Counted from the stretch's first letter, positions 43,374 through 52,048 are shown. The stretch: DNA of 64,000 bases from Blastopirellula sp. J2-11 (GCF_024584705.1 NZ_CP097384.1:1364001-1428000); one strand, 5' to 3'. The notes: generated by a model not told the origin, from the letters alone. Program-made: numbers and translations.

Positions 43374-44287
43374 GATTTCTCCAGTACGTCGCTAAGCAAG
43401 TCGAACAAGCGATCGATTTCGGTGATCGTTTCTGCGTCCAAGCGATAAGCGGTTGGTCCGCGAACGATCGTGTTTTGGAAAATCCCTTGGCGAACGAGGA
43501 GATGCTTTTCAATCGCCAAGAATGCGTCCAGGCTATGCTGCGCGGCGACAATGGCCGAGATCGGCAGCGATAGCTCGTAGATGCGACGTTCGTCGGAAGC
43601 TTCGAGCGCACGATAGAGCGCGACGATTCCGCGAATTAGATCGGCGCCAGGCATCGTGCCAACGATTCCCCGGCGATAGCTGTCAACCAAGGCGATGCCC
43701 CCGGTTCCTTCAAAGATCGCCGCTTTGCCACCGGTAGCGTCGCGCAAGGCCGAGAGTCGCGGACCTATCGGCGTCGCTTCCGGCTTGAAGAAGATCCGTT
43801 CTGCTCCAAAGCGATGCAGCAAGTCGGCCTGTAGTGCGATCGACATCGGCTTGCCGACATAACCGCTGGCGTCTTGTACGATGACCGGTAGCGAGATCGC
43901 ACGGACGATTCCTTCGTAGTAAGCGAGCAGTTCGCCTTCTAGCGCGCCGATCGAAACAGGCGGAATCGCCATCACCGCTGTGGCGCCGACGCTTTCGGCG
44001 TGCTTGGCGTTCTCGATCGCAATCTTCGTCGATTCACCGCCGACGCTAATGACGACCGAGCCGCGATCGGCGACCATTTCACAAGTGCAGGCCGCGAGTA
44101 GACGATTTTCGGCAGTCGTCAAACGCAGGACTTCAGAGACCATCGCCATCACGACCCCATCGGCGCCGCACTTTAGCAGCCACTCGATCTCGTGCTGTAG
44201 CGTTGAGTAGTCAATTTCGCCTGACTCCAGGTAAGGCGTTTGAAAGACCGGCAAGACGCCTTGTAGCGGGCCTGCGTATCGATTCAT
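43370..44287 (-). CDS. DapA-family protein with altered catalytic Tyr (305 aa)
   Basis: DapA-like barrel (GVLPVFQTPYLESGEIDYST at the start). The Schiff-base Lys168 is kept in FFKPEATP. The motif that normally holds the catalytic Tyr (YDLPG in the other DapA of this window) reads PVIVQDASGY, placing Gln at the Tyr position, so the proton relay must differ. The GTT loop is also replaced (MAMVSEVLRL). Probably a lyase or dehydratase for a different 2-keto acid. It overlaps the genes on both sides by 4 bases each. Confidence 0.87.
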   Translation of the reverse strand: MNRYAGPLQGVLPVFQTPYLESGEIDYSTLQHEIEWLLKCGADGVVMAMVSEVLRLTTAENRLLAACTCEMVADRGSVVISVGGESTKIAIENAKHAESVGATAVMAIPPVSIGALEGELLAYYEGIVRAISLPVIVQDASGYVGKPMSIALQADLLHRFGAERIFFKPEATPIGPRLSALRDATGGKAAIFEGTGGIALVDSYRRGIVGTMPGADLIRGIVALYRALEASDERRIYELSLPISAIVAAQHSLDAFLAIEKHLLVRQGIFQNTIVRGPTAYRLDAETITEIDRLFDLLSDVLEKS

Positions 44288-45399
44288 GAAAGCATTCCTC
44301 GAGTATCAATGTCGGTCATCGCGATCGTCTTTTCCGGCGTTTGCAGAAAGACTTGATTTTGCAAATTGACGCAGGGGCAAATGTGATTGGGAATGACGGT
44401 GAGGCGCTCGCCGATCTTCGGCAGCGTTTCGCAGTCTGCGAAGTCGATCTCGCCATGCTCTTCGCTAAGGCGAACGATTTTGGCGCGAGGGTATTCCAGA
44501 ACGTGCCCATGTCCCGAGTCAGGCTGCGTCACATTGCGATCACTGGTCAGCGTTTTCGTGCCGGCATCGATCACGCATTTGCCAGGAACGGCGGTACTGA
44601 CCACCGTGCAAACGATCGCGACGGCGCACTCTGCCAGTTCGCAATAGCCGGCGCATACGGTGTTCATGTCGTTGAAGATATTGGTGCCGGGGCGAATTTC
44701 GGTTTGCGAGGGAAGCAGATGTGATTGATAAGTGGTCGGCGTTGATCCTCCAGAGACGATGCCGGCCGCCAGTCCGTGGCTTTTCCACAGAGCGATGACC
44801 TCAGTAAGGATCGCATCGATTTCTCGCAATGATTCGGACTGTTCATCCGCCGGTCGCCAAATGTGACCGGGATAGAAGAAGATACCGTCGAGCCGCAGCG
44901 CCTTTCCGGCCTGGACGACTAGTTGGGCAAGTTGCAACGCTTCGGCAGGCGTCGAGACGCCGGTGCGATTCATGCCAACATTGACATCGATCAAAATTCC
45001 GATTGTCGATTCCGCCTTTTGAGCCGCTGCGGCCAATGCCGAGACGCCATACGGTGAATCAACCGCGACGCGGACGGTATGCGTTTGAGCGAGTTGGGCG
45101 ACGCGACGGCGGCGATCGGGATCAATCGCAGGGTAAGCGATCAAAATATCGCTCGACTCTTGCGCCATCACCTCGGCTTCACCCACTTTGGCGACGGTTA
45201 GGCCTCTGCTCCCTTGTTTCAATTGCATGCGTGCGAAGAGTCGCGATTTGTGCGTTTTCGTATGAGGGCGAACTTGCAGGCCATGCTGAGCCGCGTAGTC
45301 GTGCAGTTTTTGCAAATTTCTTTCGACGGTTGGCAGGTCGATCACCATTGCAGGAGTAGAGATCAATTCCGCTTTCGCCGTTTCAAAGGGGTTTACCAC
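44284..45399 (-). CDS. D-serine-dehydratase/D-threonine-aldolase-like PLP enzyme (371 aa)
   Basis: Fold type III (alanine-racemase N-domain): STPAMVIDLPTVERNL, then RPHTKTHKS with PLP Lys48, and a C-terminal beta domain with the metal pair in NHICPCVNL. The His339-x-Cys341 pattern resembles the zinc site of eukaryotic-type D-serine dehydratases; D-threonine aldolases have His-x-Asp (family knowledge, from memory). The enzyme should act on a D-beta-hydroxy amino acid. GTG start overlapping the SDR stop by 7 bases. Products of dehydration are enamines, which links to RidA elsewhere in the cluster. Confidence 0.88.
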   Translation of the reverse strand: MVNPFETAKAELISTPAMVIDLPTVERNLQKLHDYAAQHGLQVRPHTKTHKSRLFARMQLKQGSRGLTVAKVGEAEVMAQESSDILIAYPAIDPDRRRRVAQLAQTHTVRVAVDSPYGVSALAAAAQKAESTIGILIDVNVGMNRTGVSTPAEALQLAQLVVQAGKALRLDGIFFYPGHIWRPADEQSESLREIDAILTEVIALWKSHGLAAGIVSGGSTPTTYQSHLLPSQTEIRPGTNIFNDMNTVCAGYCELAECAVAIVCTVVSTAVPGKCVIDAGTKTLTSDRNVTQPDSGHGHVLEYPRAKIVRLSEEHGEIDFADCETLPKIGERLTVIPNHICPCVNLQNQVFLQTPEKTIAMTDIDTRGMLS

Positions 45400-46172
45400 G
45401 CGGTCCAGCCTCCATCGACAAGCAAGTTTTGACCCGTGACATAGCTGGCGGCGTCGCTTGCCAGAAAGACGAGCGGGCCGATCAGTTCTTCAGGACGCCC
45501 CATGCGTCCCATCGGTGAGTGCGTGCAAAGATTTTTAACCATTGCGGTCGGCGCTTTTTCAGAAGGAAAGGGGCCGGGTGATAGGCAATTGACGCGAACG
45601 CCCTCTTTCGCCCAATAGATCGCCAGGTGGCGCGTCATTTGAATCACGCCTCCTTTTAAAGCGTGATAGGCGACAGGGCTGGCCGCCGCAATGCCTGCGT
45701 AGGCGTCAGGATACGATCCGACGACGCCGTACATCGAGCCGAGAAAGATCACGCTCCCTTCCCCAGAGCGAGCGGCGACATGGTCATGCAGCAGGCGAGC
45801 GAGTAGGAAATAGCCGGTCGCGTTTTGCAGTTGCCGCGTAAATTGTTCGGGAGTTGCAGTGGTCCAATCGGCGGCGGTCGCCTCGTGACCGTTGGCGACC
45901 AGTACGTCAATTTGACCGGCCTGCACTAGTGCGTTTTGAAAGCCGCTTTCCAGTGAATCGACCTCTTGGTGGTCAATCTCGACAGCGTAATGTTTTGCAT
46001 CGCCAACGATCGGCAGGCGGGCGGCAATTGTCGCAGCTTGATCGATGCGCCGGCTGCTGACTACAACGTTCGCGCCAGCTTCGGCCAGCCCGACGGCCAT
46101 TGCGGAGCCGAGATAACCGGTGGCTCCGGTCAGCAAGACGGTCCGGTTTTGCAGAGAGAAAAGATTGGACAT
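45393..46172 (-). CDS. Short-chain dehydrogenase/reductase (259 aa)
   Basis: SDR with TGATGYLGSA, Ser146, Tyr169 and Lys173 (AYHALKGG), closing LLVDGGW. The spacing between Ser and Tyr is longer than usual (23 residues), and the NNAG motif reads LVANGHEA. This resembles a distinct SDR subgroup found with sugar-acid clusters, so an NAD-dependent sugar or hydroxy-acid dehydrogenase is possible. ATG 46172 begins at the conserved strand; upstream codons overlap the Gfo/Idh gene. It lies 11 bp after that gene. Confidence 0.88.
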   Translation of the reverse strand: MSNLFSLQNRTVLLTGATGYLGSAMAVGLAEAGANVVVSSRRIDQAATIAARLPIVGDAKHYAVEIDHQEVDSLESGFQNALVQAGQIDVLVANGHEATAADWTTATPEQFTRQLQNATGYFLLARLLHDHVAARSGEGSVIFLGSMYGVVGSYPDAYAGIAAASPVAYHALKGGVIQMTRHLAIYWAKEGVRVNCLSPGPFPSEKAPTAMVKNLCTHSPMGRMGRPEELIGPLVFLASDAASYVTGQNLLVDGGWTAW

Positions 46173-46183
46173 GTTATAAAATT

Positions 46184-47194
46184 TCAGGGGGTTGTGGATC
46201 GCCAGGCGCCGCTGCGCCAGCTGTCGAAAGCCGCAACATTGGCGCGCAGGGTCGAGACCCCTTCGGCCAGACTGCAAAGCGGCGGTGATTTTCCTTCCAT
46301 CGCGTCTAGGAAGGAGTTCGCCTGACGAATGAAGAGTTCGTCACGTTGAAGCGGCTCGTGTTGGATGTCTTTCCAGGGAGCGTCCGGTTCGGTTGCGATG
46401 CGCCAGCGATGCAGATGCGTTTCCCATCGCAACACGCCGCGCTGGCAAACGACGGTCAAGGTCATCTCGTTGGCAGCTTGATGTTGATTGAGCGTATAGT
46501 TGGCCATGACGCCGTTGGAATGTCGCGCGATTGCGTGCACGGTATCTTCGACGTCAACTCCGTCCAGGACCAGATGTTCGGCGTCAACGACGATTTTTTG
46601 CATGTCGCCGATCAGCCACTGGGCGGCGTTAAAGACGTGCGTTAACGCATCTTGAATAGCGCCGCCGCCGCTGGCGTGATCGCGATAGTAGGTATCGCGA
46701 TAGGCAGGGCGGTAGGTCGGAAAGTTTTGTCCCCCGTAGGCGATCAGTTCAAGCGGCTTGCCATACGCGCCTGAAAGTATCGCATCACGCATCTGGCTGA
46801 GCAGCGGGTTGGCTCGATAGACGTAGGCGACGCCGATTGCGAGCGGGGATTGCTCAGCCGCCGTCAGCAGCGACGCGGCGGAAACCAGGTCCAGGCTCAG
46901 CGGCTTTTCGATCAAGAGATGCAAGCCGCAATCCAGCAACTGAAGTGCTTGCGGAACATGCATCGGCGCAGGAGTTGCGATGACGGCTCCGTCGAATTTT
47001 CCTTGCTCCAAAGCTTCTTCCAGAGACGCATAGCCGCAGGCTGTCGGATATTCGGCAAGGATGCTGTCGCGCACTTCGGCGCGAGGTTCGACAAAGGAGA
47101 TCGCCGTACGTTCGCTCGCCAGAAAACAGCGAAGATGGCGAAGTCCGATGGAGCCGGCGCCGACGATCAACAAATGGTGCGACGGTTGCGGCAT
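46184..47194 (-). CDS. Gfo/Idh/MocA family oxidoreductase (336 aa)
   Basis: The N-terminal Rossmann fold starts HHLLIVGAGSIGLRHLRCF and is followed by GAVIATPAPMH and the EKPLSLD motif with the catalytic Lys. The C-terminal alpha/beta domain contains GGGAIQDALTHVFNAAQWL, the usual substrate-side helix with its His. Acts on sugars, inositols or their acids with NAD(P). The start codon overlaps the aldolase stop by one base (TAATG). No secretion signal, so cytoplasmic. Confidence 0.92.
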   Translation of the reverse strand: MPQPSHHLLIVGAGSIGLRHLRCFLASERTAISFVEPRAEVRDSILAEYPTACGYASLEEALEQGKFDGAVIATPAPMHVPQALQLLDCGLHLLIEKPLSLDLVSAASLLTAAEQSPLAIGVAYVYRANPLLSQMRDAILSGAYGKPLELIAYGGQNFPTYRPAYRDTYYRDHASGGGAIQDALTHVFNAAQWLIGDMQKIVVDAEHLVLDGVDVEDTVHAIARHSNGVMANYTLNQHQAANEMTLTVVCQRGVLRWETHLHRWRIATEPDAPWKDIQHEPLQRDELFIRQANSFLDAMEGKSPPLCSLAEGVSTLRANVAAFDSWRSGAWRSTTP

Positions 47195-48024
47195 TAGCGC
47201 GCCTCTTGGTAGTGTTTGGCCGAGCCGTTATCGGTGGGCGATATCGCCGGTTGGTCAAATGCGACAGCCAGGTCGGCTTTAATTTTGTCGAGCGCTTGTT
47301 TAATGAAGACGATGTCACAGCCATGAAATAAGAGTCGAGCGCCCCGATCGGCGAACTCTTTGGCCTGGGCGATCGAACCGCAGGTCGCCGCCCAAGGTTT
47401 GCCTGCTTTTCGGCACGCTTGGACGACTTTTTCCTGGGCTTCACGGACGAGCGGGTGGTCAAATTGCCCGGGGATACCAGACATGATAGAAAAATCGCCG
47501 GGGCCAAGCATCACCATATCGACGCCGGGAACGGCGGCGATTGCATCAACATGCTCGAGCGCCTCGGGGTCTTCAACTTGCACGATCAGGAACGTTTCTT
47601 GATTTGCTTGGACCAGATAGTCGGTTAGCGGCGTTAGCAGATAGGGGACATCGGGGCCGCTGGCGTCGCAACCTCGTTTGCCAAGCGGAGCGAACTTGGC
47701 CCACTGAACCAATTCGGCCGCTTCCGCCGCCGAGCAACAGCGCGGATACATGATTCCGTTAGCTCCGGCTTCCAGCATTCGCGCCATTCGCATGAACTCT
47801 CCCTTGGCAGGACGAGCGACGACATCGGCGCCTCCGGCTCGGGCCGCGCGAATCAAATTGGCGGCCGATTCCATGCTGGTCGCATGATGTTCCATATCGA
47901 ACCAGATGGCGTCAAAGCCCATTAGGCCCGCCATCTCGTAAACGTCAGGCGAATTCAAATGCAAAGCGGTTCCAAAGGCCGGAGCGTCGTTTTGGATCTT
48001 TGCTAAAACCTTGCTGCGTCGCAT
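47194..48024 (-). CDS. HpcH/HpaI-type aldolase (276 aa)
   Basis: A class II, divalent-metal aldolase barrel: WFDMEHHATSMES with the conserved acid and His, ARPAKGEFMRMARMLEAG, GANGIMYP, LIVQVEDPEALEHVD, and a metal-ligand Asp in VDMVMLGPGDFS. Relatives cleave 2-keto-3-deoxy-glucarate or 4-hydroxy-2-oxo acids to pyruvate plus an aldehyde. As head of the tightly overlapping gene block it fits the terminal cleavage step of a sugar-acid-type pathway. A 97-bp gap separates it from the HEAT gene upstream. Confidence 0.9.
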   Translation of the reverse strand: MRRSKVLAKIQNDAPAFGTALHLNSPDVYEMAGLMGFDAIWFDMEHHATSMESAANLIRAARAGGADVVARPAKGEFMRMARMLEAGANGIMYPRCCSAAEAAELVQWAKFAPLGKRGCDASGPDVPYLLTPLTDYLVQANQETFLIVQVEDPEALEHVDAIAAVPGVDMVMLGPGDFSIMSGIPGQFDHPLVREAQEKVVQACRKAGKPWAATCGSIAQAKEFADRGARLLFHGCDIVFIKQALDKIKADLAVAFDQPAISPTDNGSAKHYQEAR

Positions 48025-48121
48025 AGGGGTGACTTTTCGTGAAGGGAATGGGGTGCGGAGAATTGCCGCATTTTTTCACCAGTAGGCAGGAACCCAGGGA
48101 GCGATCACTCGCCATGGGAGA

Positions 48122-49027
48122 TTATGGGTTTTGTTGTACGCCGCTCTTTCGTTGCTCGGCAAGCAGGGCCAGCGCCGCCGCTTGTCGATATGCAAGCGGT
48201 GACTGATCGATTGGATTGGACGCGAAATCGAACTCAAACTCGATCCGGCGCCGCGTCAATTCCTGGAGCGCAAGTGCTCGATGAGCGAGATTCTCGGCGG
48301 TCGCCAGGCGAACAAGAGTATCTTCGCCGCCGGCAATCGCCAGGTAGGGAAAAACGATGGAATCACGCGGCTCTTTCGCAAAAGTACTTTGCAATTTTGC
48401 TTGAATCGGCTGCGGCAGGTCATTCAATTGGCCGAGCACAAACGCCGCGCGCAATCGCCGAACTTGATCGGAGCTTTCTAGCTCACTGAGCAAGGATTGC
48501 ACAAGTTCCAGCGTCGAATTTTTCTGGAGCAATCGCCAAATTGCGAACGAGCGGCCTGAGTAGTCAGGCGAATCGGCAAACTGCTCGACGATTTGCAGTT
48601 CGGCAGCAGATGTGATCGGGGCATTCAGTTTGGCCAGCGATTCCAGCGCATGGAGCCGATCCTCCGCTGCGAGGTCCAGCAGCACGTCGCGGATCCGTTG
48701 GACGTATAACTTTTGGGAGTCTGGTGTCTCCTCGGCTTGGGCGAGCACGCGCCAAACGCCGATACGATACTGGGGCGTTTTGCAATCTGCTTGTGGTAGA
48801 AAGGCGGACAGAACCGGCGACTTCTCGTCTAAGTGAATCAGGTATTCCGCCGCATGAACGCTGCTCCACTCTCCTTGCGCTGTGAGGGATTCGACAAGAA
48901 TCGCTTGGCATTGCACCACAGTATTGATTGCCCCATCGACGGGGATTGGTTCCGCGGCGGTAACGCTGTGTTCGAATGATTGGAAGACGAAAAGTAGGAA
49001 CGCAAGGTGTCGAAGTTGGCGATGCAA
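48122..49027 (-). CDS. Secreted HEAT-like repeat protein, paralogue of the 29.3-kb gene (301 aa)
   Basis: The signal peptide (about residues 1-24) is followed by helical repeats. The region CQAILVESLTAQGEWSSVHA then AEYL aligns with CMKTLRDGLTTDQFWPSMHA then AEAL in the other HEAT protein, so they are paralogues placed in the two halves of the cluster. No catalytic residues. The start seems to be TTG with a weak ribosome site and is uncertain. It lies 35 bp after the AraR-like repressor gene, so probably the same transcript. Confidence 0.8.
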   Translation of the reverse strand: MHRQLRHLAFLLFVFQSFEHSVTAAEPIPVDGAINTVVQCQAILVESLTAQGEWSSVHAAEYLIHLDEKSPVLSAFLPQADCKTPQYRIGVWRVLAQAEETPDSQKLYVQRIRDVLLDLAAEDRLHALESLAKLNAPITSAAELQIVEQFADSPDYSGRSFAIWRLLQKNSTLELVQSLLSELESSDQVRRLRAAFVLGQLNDLPQPIQAKLQSTFAKEPRDSIVFPYLAIAGGEDTLVRLATAENLAHRALALQELTRRRIEFEFDFASNPIDQSPLAYRQAAALALLAEQRKSGVQQNP

Positions 49028-49062
49028 TGGACTCTACCCGAACTGAATGTCAAACAGGAGAC

Positions 49063-50211
49063 TTACGCCTTGGCCGAAGTCGATGCGAGCGTGCTGCCGT
49101 CATTGAAGGAGAGCGGGAGCTGGCGAACTTCGCTGGAATCGATCGGCATTTGCCCGTTTCGCATTTTCGAGAGCAGTTCAATCGCTTGATGGCCCATGCC
49201 AATTTCGTCGATCGTTACCGACGACAAATGGTTGGCGAGCCCGCCACCGCGATACGTTCCCCCGAATCCAACGAGCGAAACATCTTGCGGCACGCGGATT
49301 CCTCGTTGAACTAGCAACATATAGATCGTTTCTGCAAGCGAATCAAAGCCGCAGAAAATTGCGGTGGGCGTTTCCGCTTTACTGAACATCGCATTAATCG
49401 CTTGCGAGCATTCTTTTTCGAGCGCTGCGTAGTTGGTTGGCTGTCCTGAGCCGACGAAAATTTCGACTCGCGCGCCGCCTCCCATTGCTTTGCGGAAACC
49501 GCGAACGTACATGTCGCTAGCGATGCTGTGAGCACTGCCGAAGAAAGCGACATGTCGATGGCCCGCTTCGCGAATCTTCTCACCGGCTCGCAAGCCAACA
49601 TCTTCAAAGGGGATCGCCAGCAGTGGCGTAGGCGATCCATGCACCGGGCGCGAGCAGCAAACGACTGGGATATTGTTTTTTTGAAGTTGACGAACATGAA
49701 ACGCAGGCGTTACCGGATTGGTTGCGGGGATGATCGCGACGCCGGAGACGCGCAAATCGATCAGTTGCAGGATAGCGCTGGCTTGCTTGTCGATATCGTC
49801 ATTCGAATTACAAACGACCACCTGATTGTGCAACTCGGCGGCGGCCCGTTCAAAACTACGTTGGAGTGAAGGGTAGAACGCTGTTTCGGTTTCTGGAACG
49901 ATCAGTGCGAACAGGTCTTGCGACTTGCGCAACCGCTGCTTCGCTTCGTCATGAACGAAGGTTCCTTTCCCGTGAACTCGCAAGACTAGACCGTCTCGCT
50001 CCAGTGCAGACAACGCTTGGCGAACCGTGCTGCGCGCGATCTGCAGATTCTCGGCCAGGCGGTTTTCTGATGGCAATGCAGCGCCTGACTTCAGAGCGCC
50101 TGATTCGATCTGCGAAACGACGTAATCACGCAGTTGTTCGTACTTGGGCTGGCCTGTCGTTTCCTCTGCGGCGGCCAGGTCGGTCATTTCTTTCAGGTTG
50201 AGAACGGTCAT
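49063..50211 (-). CDS. GntR/LacI-hybrid transcription repressor, AraR-like (382 aa)
   Basis: The N-terminal GntR winged helix (about residues 23-92: YEQLRDYVVSQIESG, LPSENRLAENLQIARSTVRQ) is joined to a LacI/periplasmic-binding-protein ligand domain (about 98-370: LFALIVPETE, PVVCCSRPVHG, TAIFCGFDSLAE, VSLVGFGG). This arrangement is that of AraR, which answers to a sugar. Two sites resembling the AraR box lie in the adjacent divergent region. It probably controls both the minus-strand operon it heads and the plus-strand genes. The inducer is unknown; by family it is a sugar. Confidence 0.92.
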   Translation of the reverse strand: MTVLNLKEMTDLAAAEETTGQPKYEQLRDYVVSQIESGALKSGAALPSENRLAENLQIARSTVRQALSALERDGLVLRVHGKGTFVHDEAKQRLRKSQDLFALIVPETETAFYPSLQRSFERAAAELHNQVVVCNSNDDIDKQASAILQLIDLRVSGVAIIPATNPVTPAFHVRQLQKNNIPVVCCSRPVHGSPTPLLAIPFEDVGLRAGEKIREAGHRHVAFFGSAHSIASDMYVRGFRKAMGGGARVEIFVGSGQPTNYAALEKECSQAINAMFSKAETPTAIFCGFDSLAETIYMLLVQRGIRVPQDVSLVGFGGTYRGGGLANHLSSVTIDEIGMGHQAIELLSKMRNGQMPIDSSEVRQLPLSFNDGSTLASTSAKA

Positions 50212-50232
50212 TCAGGCACCAGGGTTGCATTG

Positions 50233-50244
50233 TTGTATGTACAA
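50233..50244. promoter_or_regulatory. AraR-like operator 1
   Basis: TTGTATGTACAA matches the AraR core TTGTACGTACAA at 11 of 12 positions (consensus from memory) and is an almost perfect dyad. It is 22 bp before the repressor's own ATG, as expected for autoregulation. Confidence 0.55.
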
Positions 50245-50410
50245 GATGATACCAGCTGAAGCGAGTGGGTCAATTGGCTTGAGGGGAGAAAAGCTGGGGA
50301 GAACATGGGGTTTCCCGGAGATTTTTAGGAGATTTTGGCTTGTTCTGGGTAAGTGGCGAGGTTGTCTAGCGCAGAATGTTGAATGTATTTGCGGGGAATT
50401 TTGCGAAAAG

Positions 50411-50422
50411 TTGTGCGTACAT
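50411..50422. promoter_or_regulatory. AraR-like operator 2
   Basis: TTGTGCGTACAT matches the same core at 10 of 12 positions. It lies 236 bp upstream of the divergent lipoprotein gene and could bring the plus-strand genes under the same repressor. Confidence 0.42.
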
Positions 50423-50657
50423 GTTGCAGTCGTGTTCTTGGTGGGTATGATTGGGGCAATGTGGTAGCCCGCGGCGGTGGCTCTCGAAAGTTGCACCCCA
50501 GCACTGTTTTGCCGTCAGGAATTCAAGCAGGCGCAGGCGGTAGGGGTGATGGCTTTTTTAATCACAGGCGGCAGCTTACATATGCGCACTCCTTTCGTTC
50601 TCATCCTTTGCTAACTTCCTATTGCGTCTTAGGCCACTTTTCAGAAGGTTGCTTCCT

Positions 50658-51086
50658 ATGATGAAGACCGGCACCTCGGTAGCAATTGCCGCCGCTCTCG
50701 CCACGCTGCTTTTAGGCTGCAGTTCCTCCCGAGATGATTTGCAGCTTATGCCTGTGACGGGGGTGGTGACATATCAAGGCGAGCCGATTCGTGATGGAGT
50801 GATTCGACTGATACCTGCAGAAGGGACCGAGGCTCCCGTGCGTGTCCGAAAGATCAAAGAAGGCGCCTACCAGTTTACTGGGCGATCGGCTGTAGCTGCA
50901 GGCATCTATCGCGTAGAAATCAGCGCCTATCGACCTGTTGATGACGCAGCGCCGAGCGAGGAGGGGCTAGGTGTCGATCTTCCGCGAGTTCAGTATCTTC
51001 CTAAGCAGTTCAATACCGATTCTCAAATTGAGCTTTTGGAAGTTTCCAATACTGACAGCGAAGTCGCCAAAGATTTCGTCCTTTAA
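50658..51086 (+). CDS. Small lipoprotein with transthyretin-like fold (142 aa)
   Basis: The lipobox ATLLLGCSSS is followed by PVTGVVTYQGEPIRDGVIRL and a beta-sandwich domain, closely like the lipoprotein at 36940-37347 (RGSVSYQGQPIGDG...RVAQIIDGSYELEGQ versus RVRKIKEGAYQFTGR). No active site. GAAGG precedes the tandem ATGs. First gene of the plus-strand run opposite the AraR-like repressor and partner of the DUF1559 gene that follows. AT-richer than most of the window. Confidence 0.87.
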   Translation: MMKTGTSVAIAAALATLLLGCSSSRDDLQLMPVTGVVTYQGEPIRDGVIRLIPAEGTEAPVRVRKIKEGAYQFTGRSAVAAGIYRVEISAYRPVDDAAPSEEGLGVDLPRVQYLPKQFNTDSQIELLEVSNTDSEVAKDFVL

Positions 51087-51160
51087 TACAAGTTGTTTTT
51101 TCGATACGTCTTATTCTTTGTGATGCAATTATCTCTTGTTATTCAAAAGGAAGCATTTCC

Positions 51161-52048
51161 ATGAAACGACATGCTTTTACGCTTGTAGAGTTATTGGTTG
51201 TGATTGCGATTATCGGTGTGCTTATCGCTTTGCTTCTGCCTGCTGTTCAACAGGCCCGTGAGGCGGCCAGGCGAATCTCGTGCGCGAATCATATGCGGCA
51301 AGTTGGGATTGCTCTGCACAACTACCACGACACCCATCTGAAATTTCCATTTGGCCGGATTGGAGATACTACAGTTGAGCAGCAGTGTGCTCTTACAATG
51401 CTCTTGCCGTTTGTTGAGCAAGGTTCGCTCTACAACCAATTTGACTTTAGTCTCCCCCTGATGACCAAGTCGGGATCAAGCATCACGCCTAATGTGAATA
51501 CGCCCCTGATAACGACGCGACTCGAGGGTTTTCTTTGTCCAAGCAATCCTCAAGATGAAGGTAGGTATGTCACCTCGCAATTACCAGGAAGAGACCATGC
51601 TTGGGGAACGCACTATGTTCCGGTTGCTCATAGCGGCAAAGATGGCGCCTCTGCGAGAACGGCTCCCCTTGGTATTGTCGGTTCTGATCGAGACGGATTG
51701 TTTTACTATGCGTCCAAAACGCGGTTTCGAGACATTACCGATGGAACTAGCAACACTTTGGCGTTTACCGAGATTGTTGGTGATGCGCCTGGATCCAATG
51801 ATCTATTCGCGTGGGCGATGTTTTCCGGCGGAGCGGGAGTGAAGGGAGGAGTAAACTCCAATTTTCCTGACCTGGACGGCTTCTATACGGCAAGTGATGA
51901 CTTCACGGGGCCATCGAGTTACCACCCGGGAGGTTGTTACGTTTCTCTTGCGGATGCTTCTGTCCGCTTTATCTCAGAAAATATGAGGCTCAGTACGCTT
52001 CAGAATCTCGCCGCACGAGCTGATGGCGAAGTGCTCGAATCCTACTAG
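51161..52048 (+). CDS. DUF1559 protein with type IV pilin-like leader (295 aa)
   Basis: Very short leader MKRHA, then [20 protein letters not shown] and the DUF1559 domain (LHNYHDTHLKFPFG, FRDITDGTSNTLAFTE, SSYHPGGCYVSLADASVRFI). It is a close paralogue of the 37.4-kb gene, and its lipoprotein partner precedes it. Codon use is visibly richer in A/T at third positions than in the other DUF1559 genes, suggesting a different origin. AAAGGAAG lies before the ATG. Confidence 0.94.
   Translation: MKRHAFTLVELLVVIAIIGVLIALLLPAVQQAREAARRISCANHMRQVGIALHNYHDTHLKFPFGRIGDTTVEQQCALTMLLPFVEQGSLYNQFDFSLPLMTKSGSSITPNVNTPLITTRLEGFLCPSNPQDEGRYVTSQLPGRDHAWGTHYVPVAHSGKDGASARTAPLGIVGSDRDGLFYYASKTRFRDITDGTSNTLAFTEIVGDAPGSNDLFAWAMFSGGAGVKGGVNSNFPDLDGFYTASDDFTGPSSYHPGGCYVSLADASVRFISENMRLSTLQNLAARADGEVLESY

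Larger units (their letters stand above)
50212..50657. other. Divergent regulatory region between the AraR-like gene and the plus-strand secreted genes
   Basis: No gene is seen. The region is AT-richer than average, runs between two outward-facing transcripts, and contains two AraR-like palindromes 178 bp apart (50233 and 50411), a spacing that would allow DNA looping. Promoters for both directions should lie here but none is clear enough to name. Confidence 0.5.
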
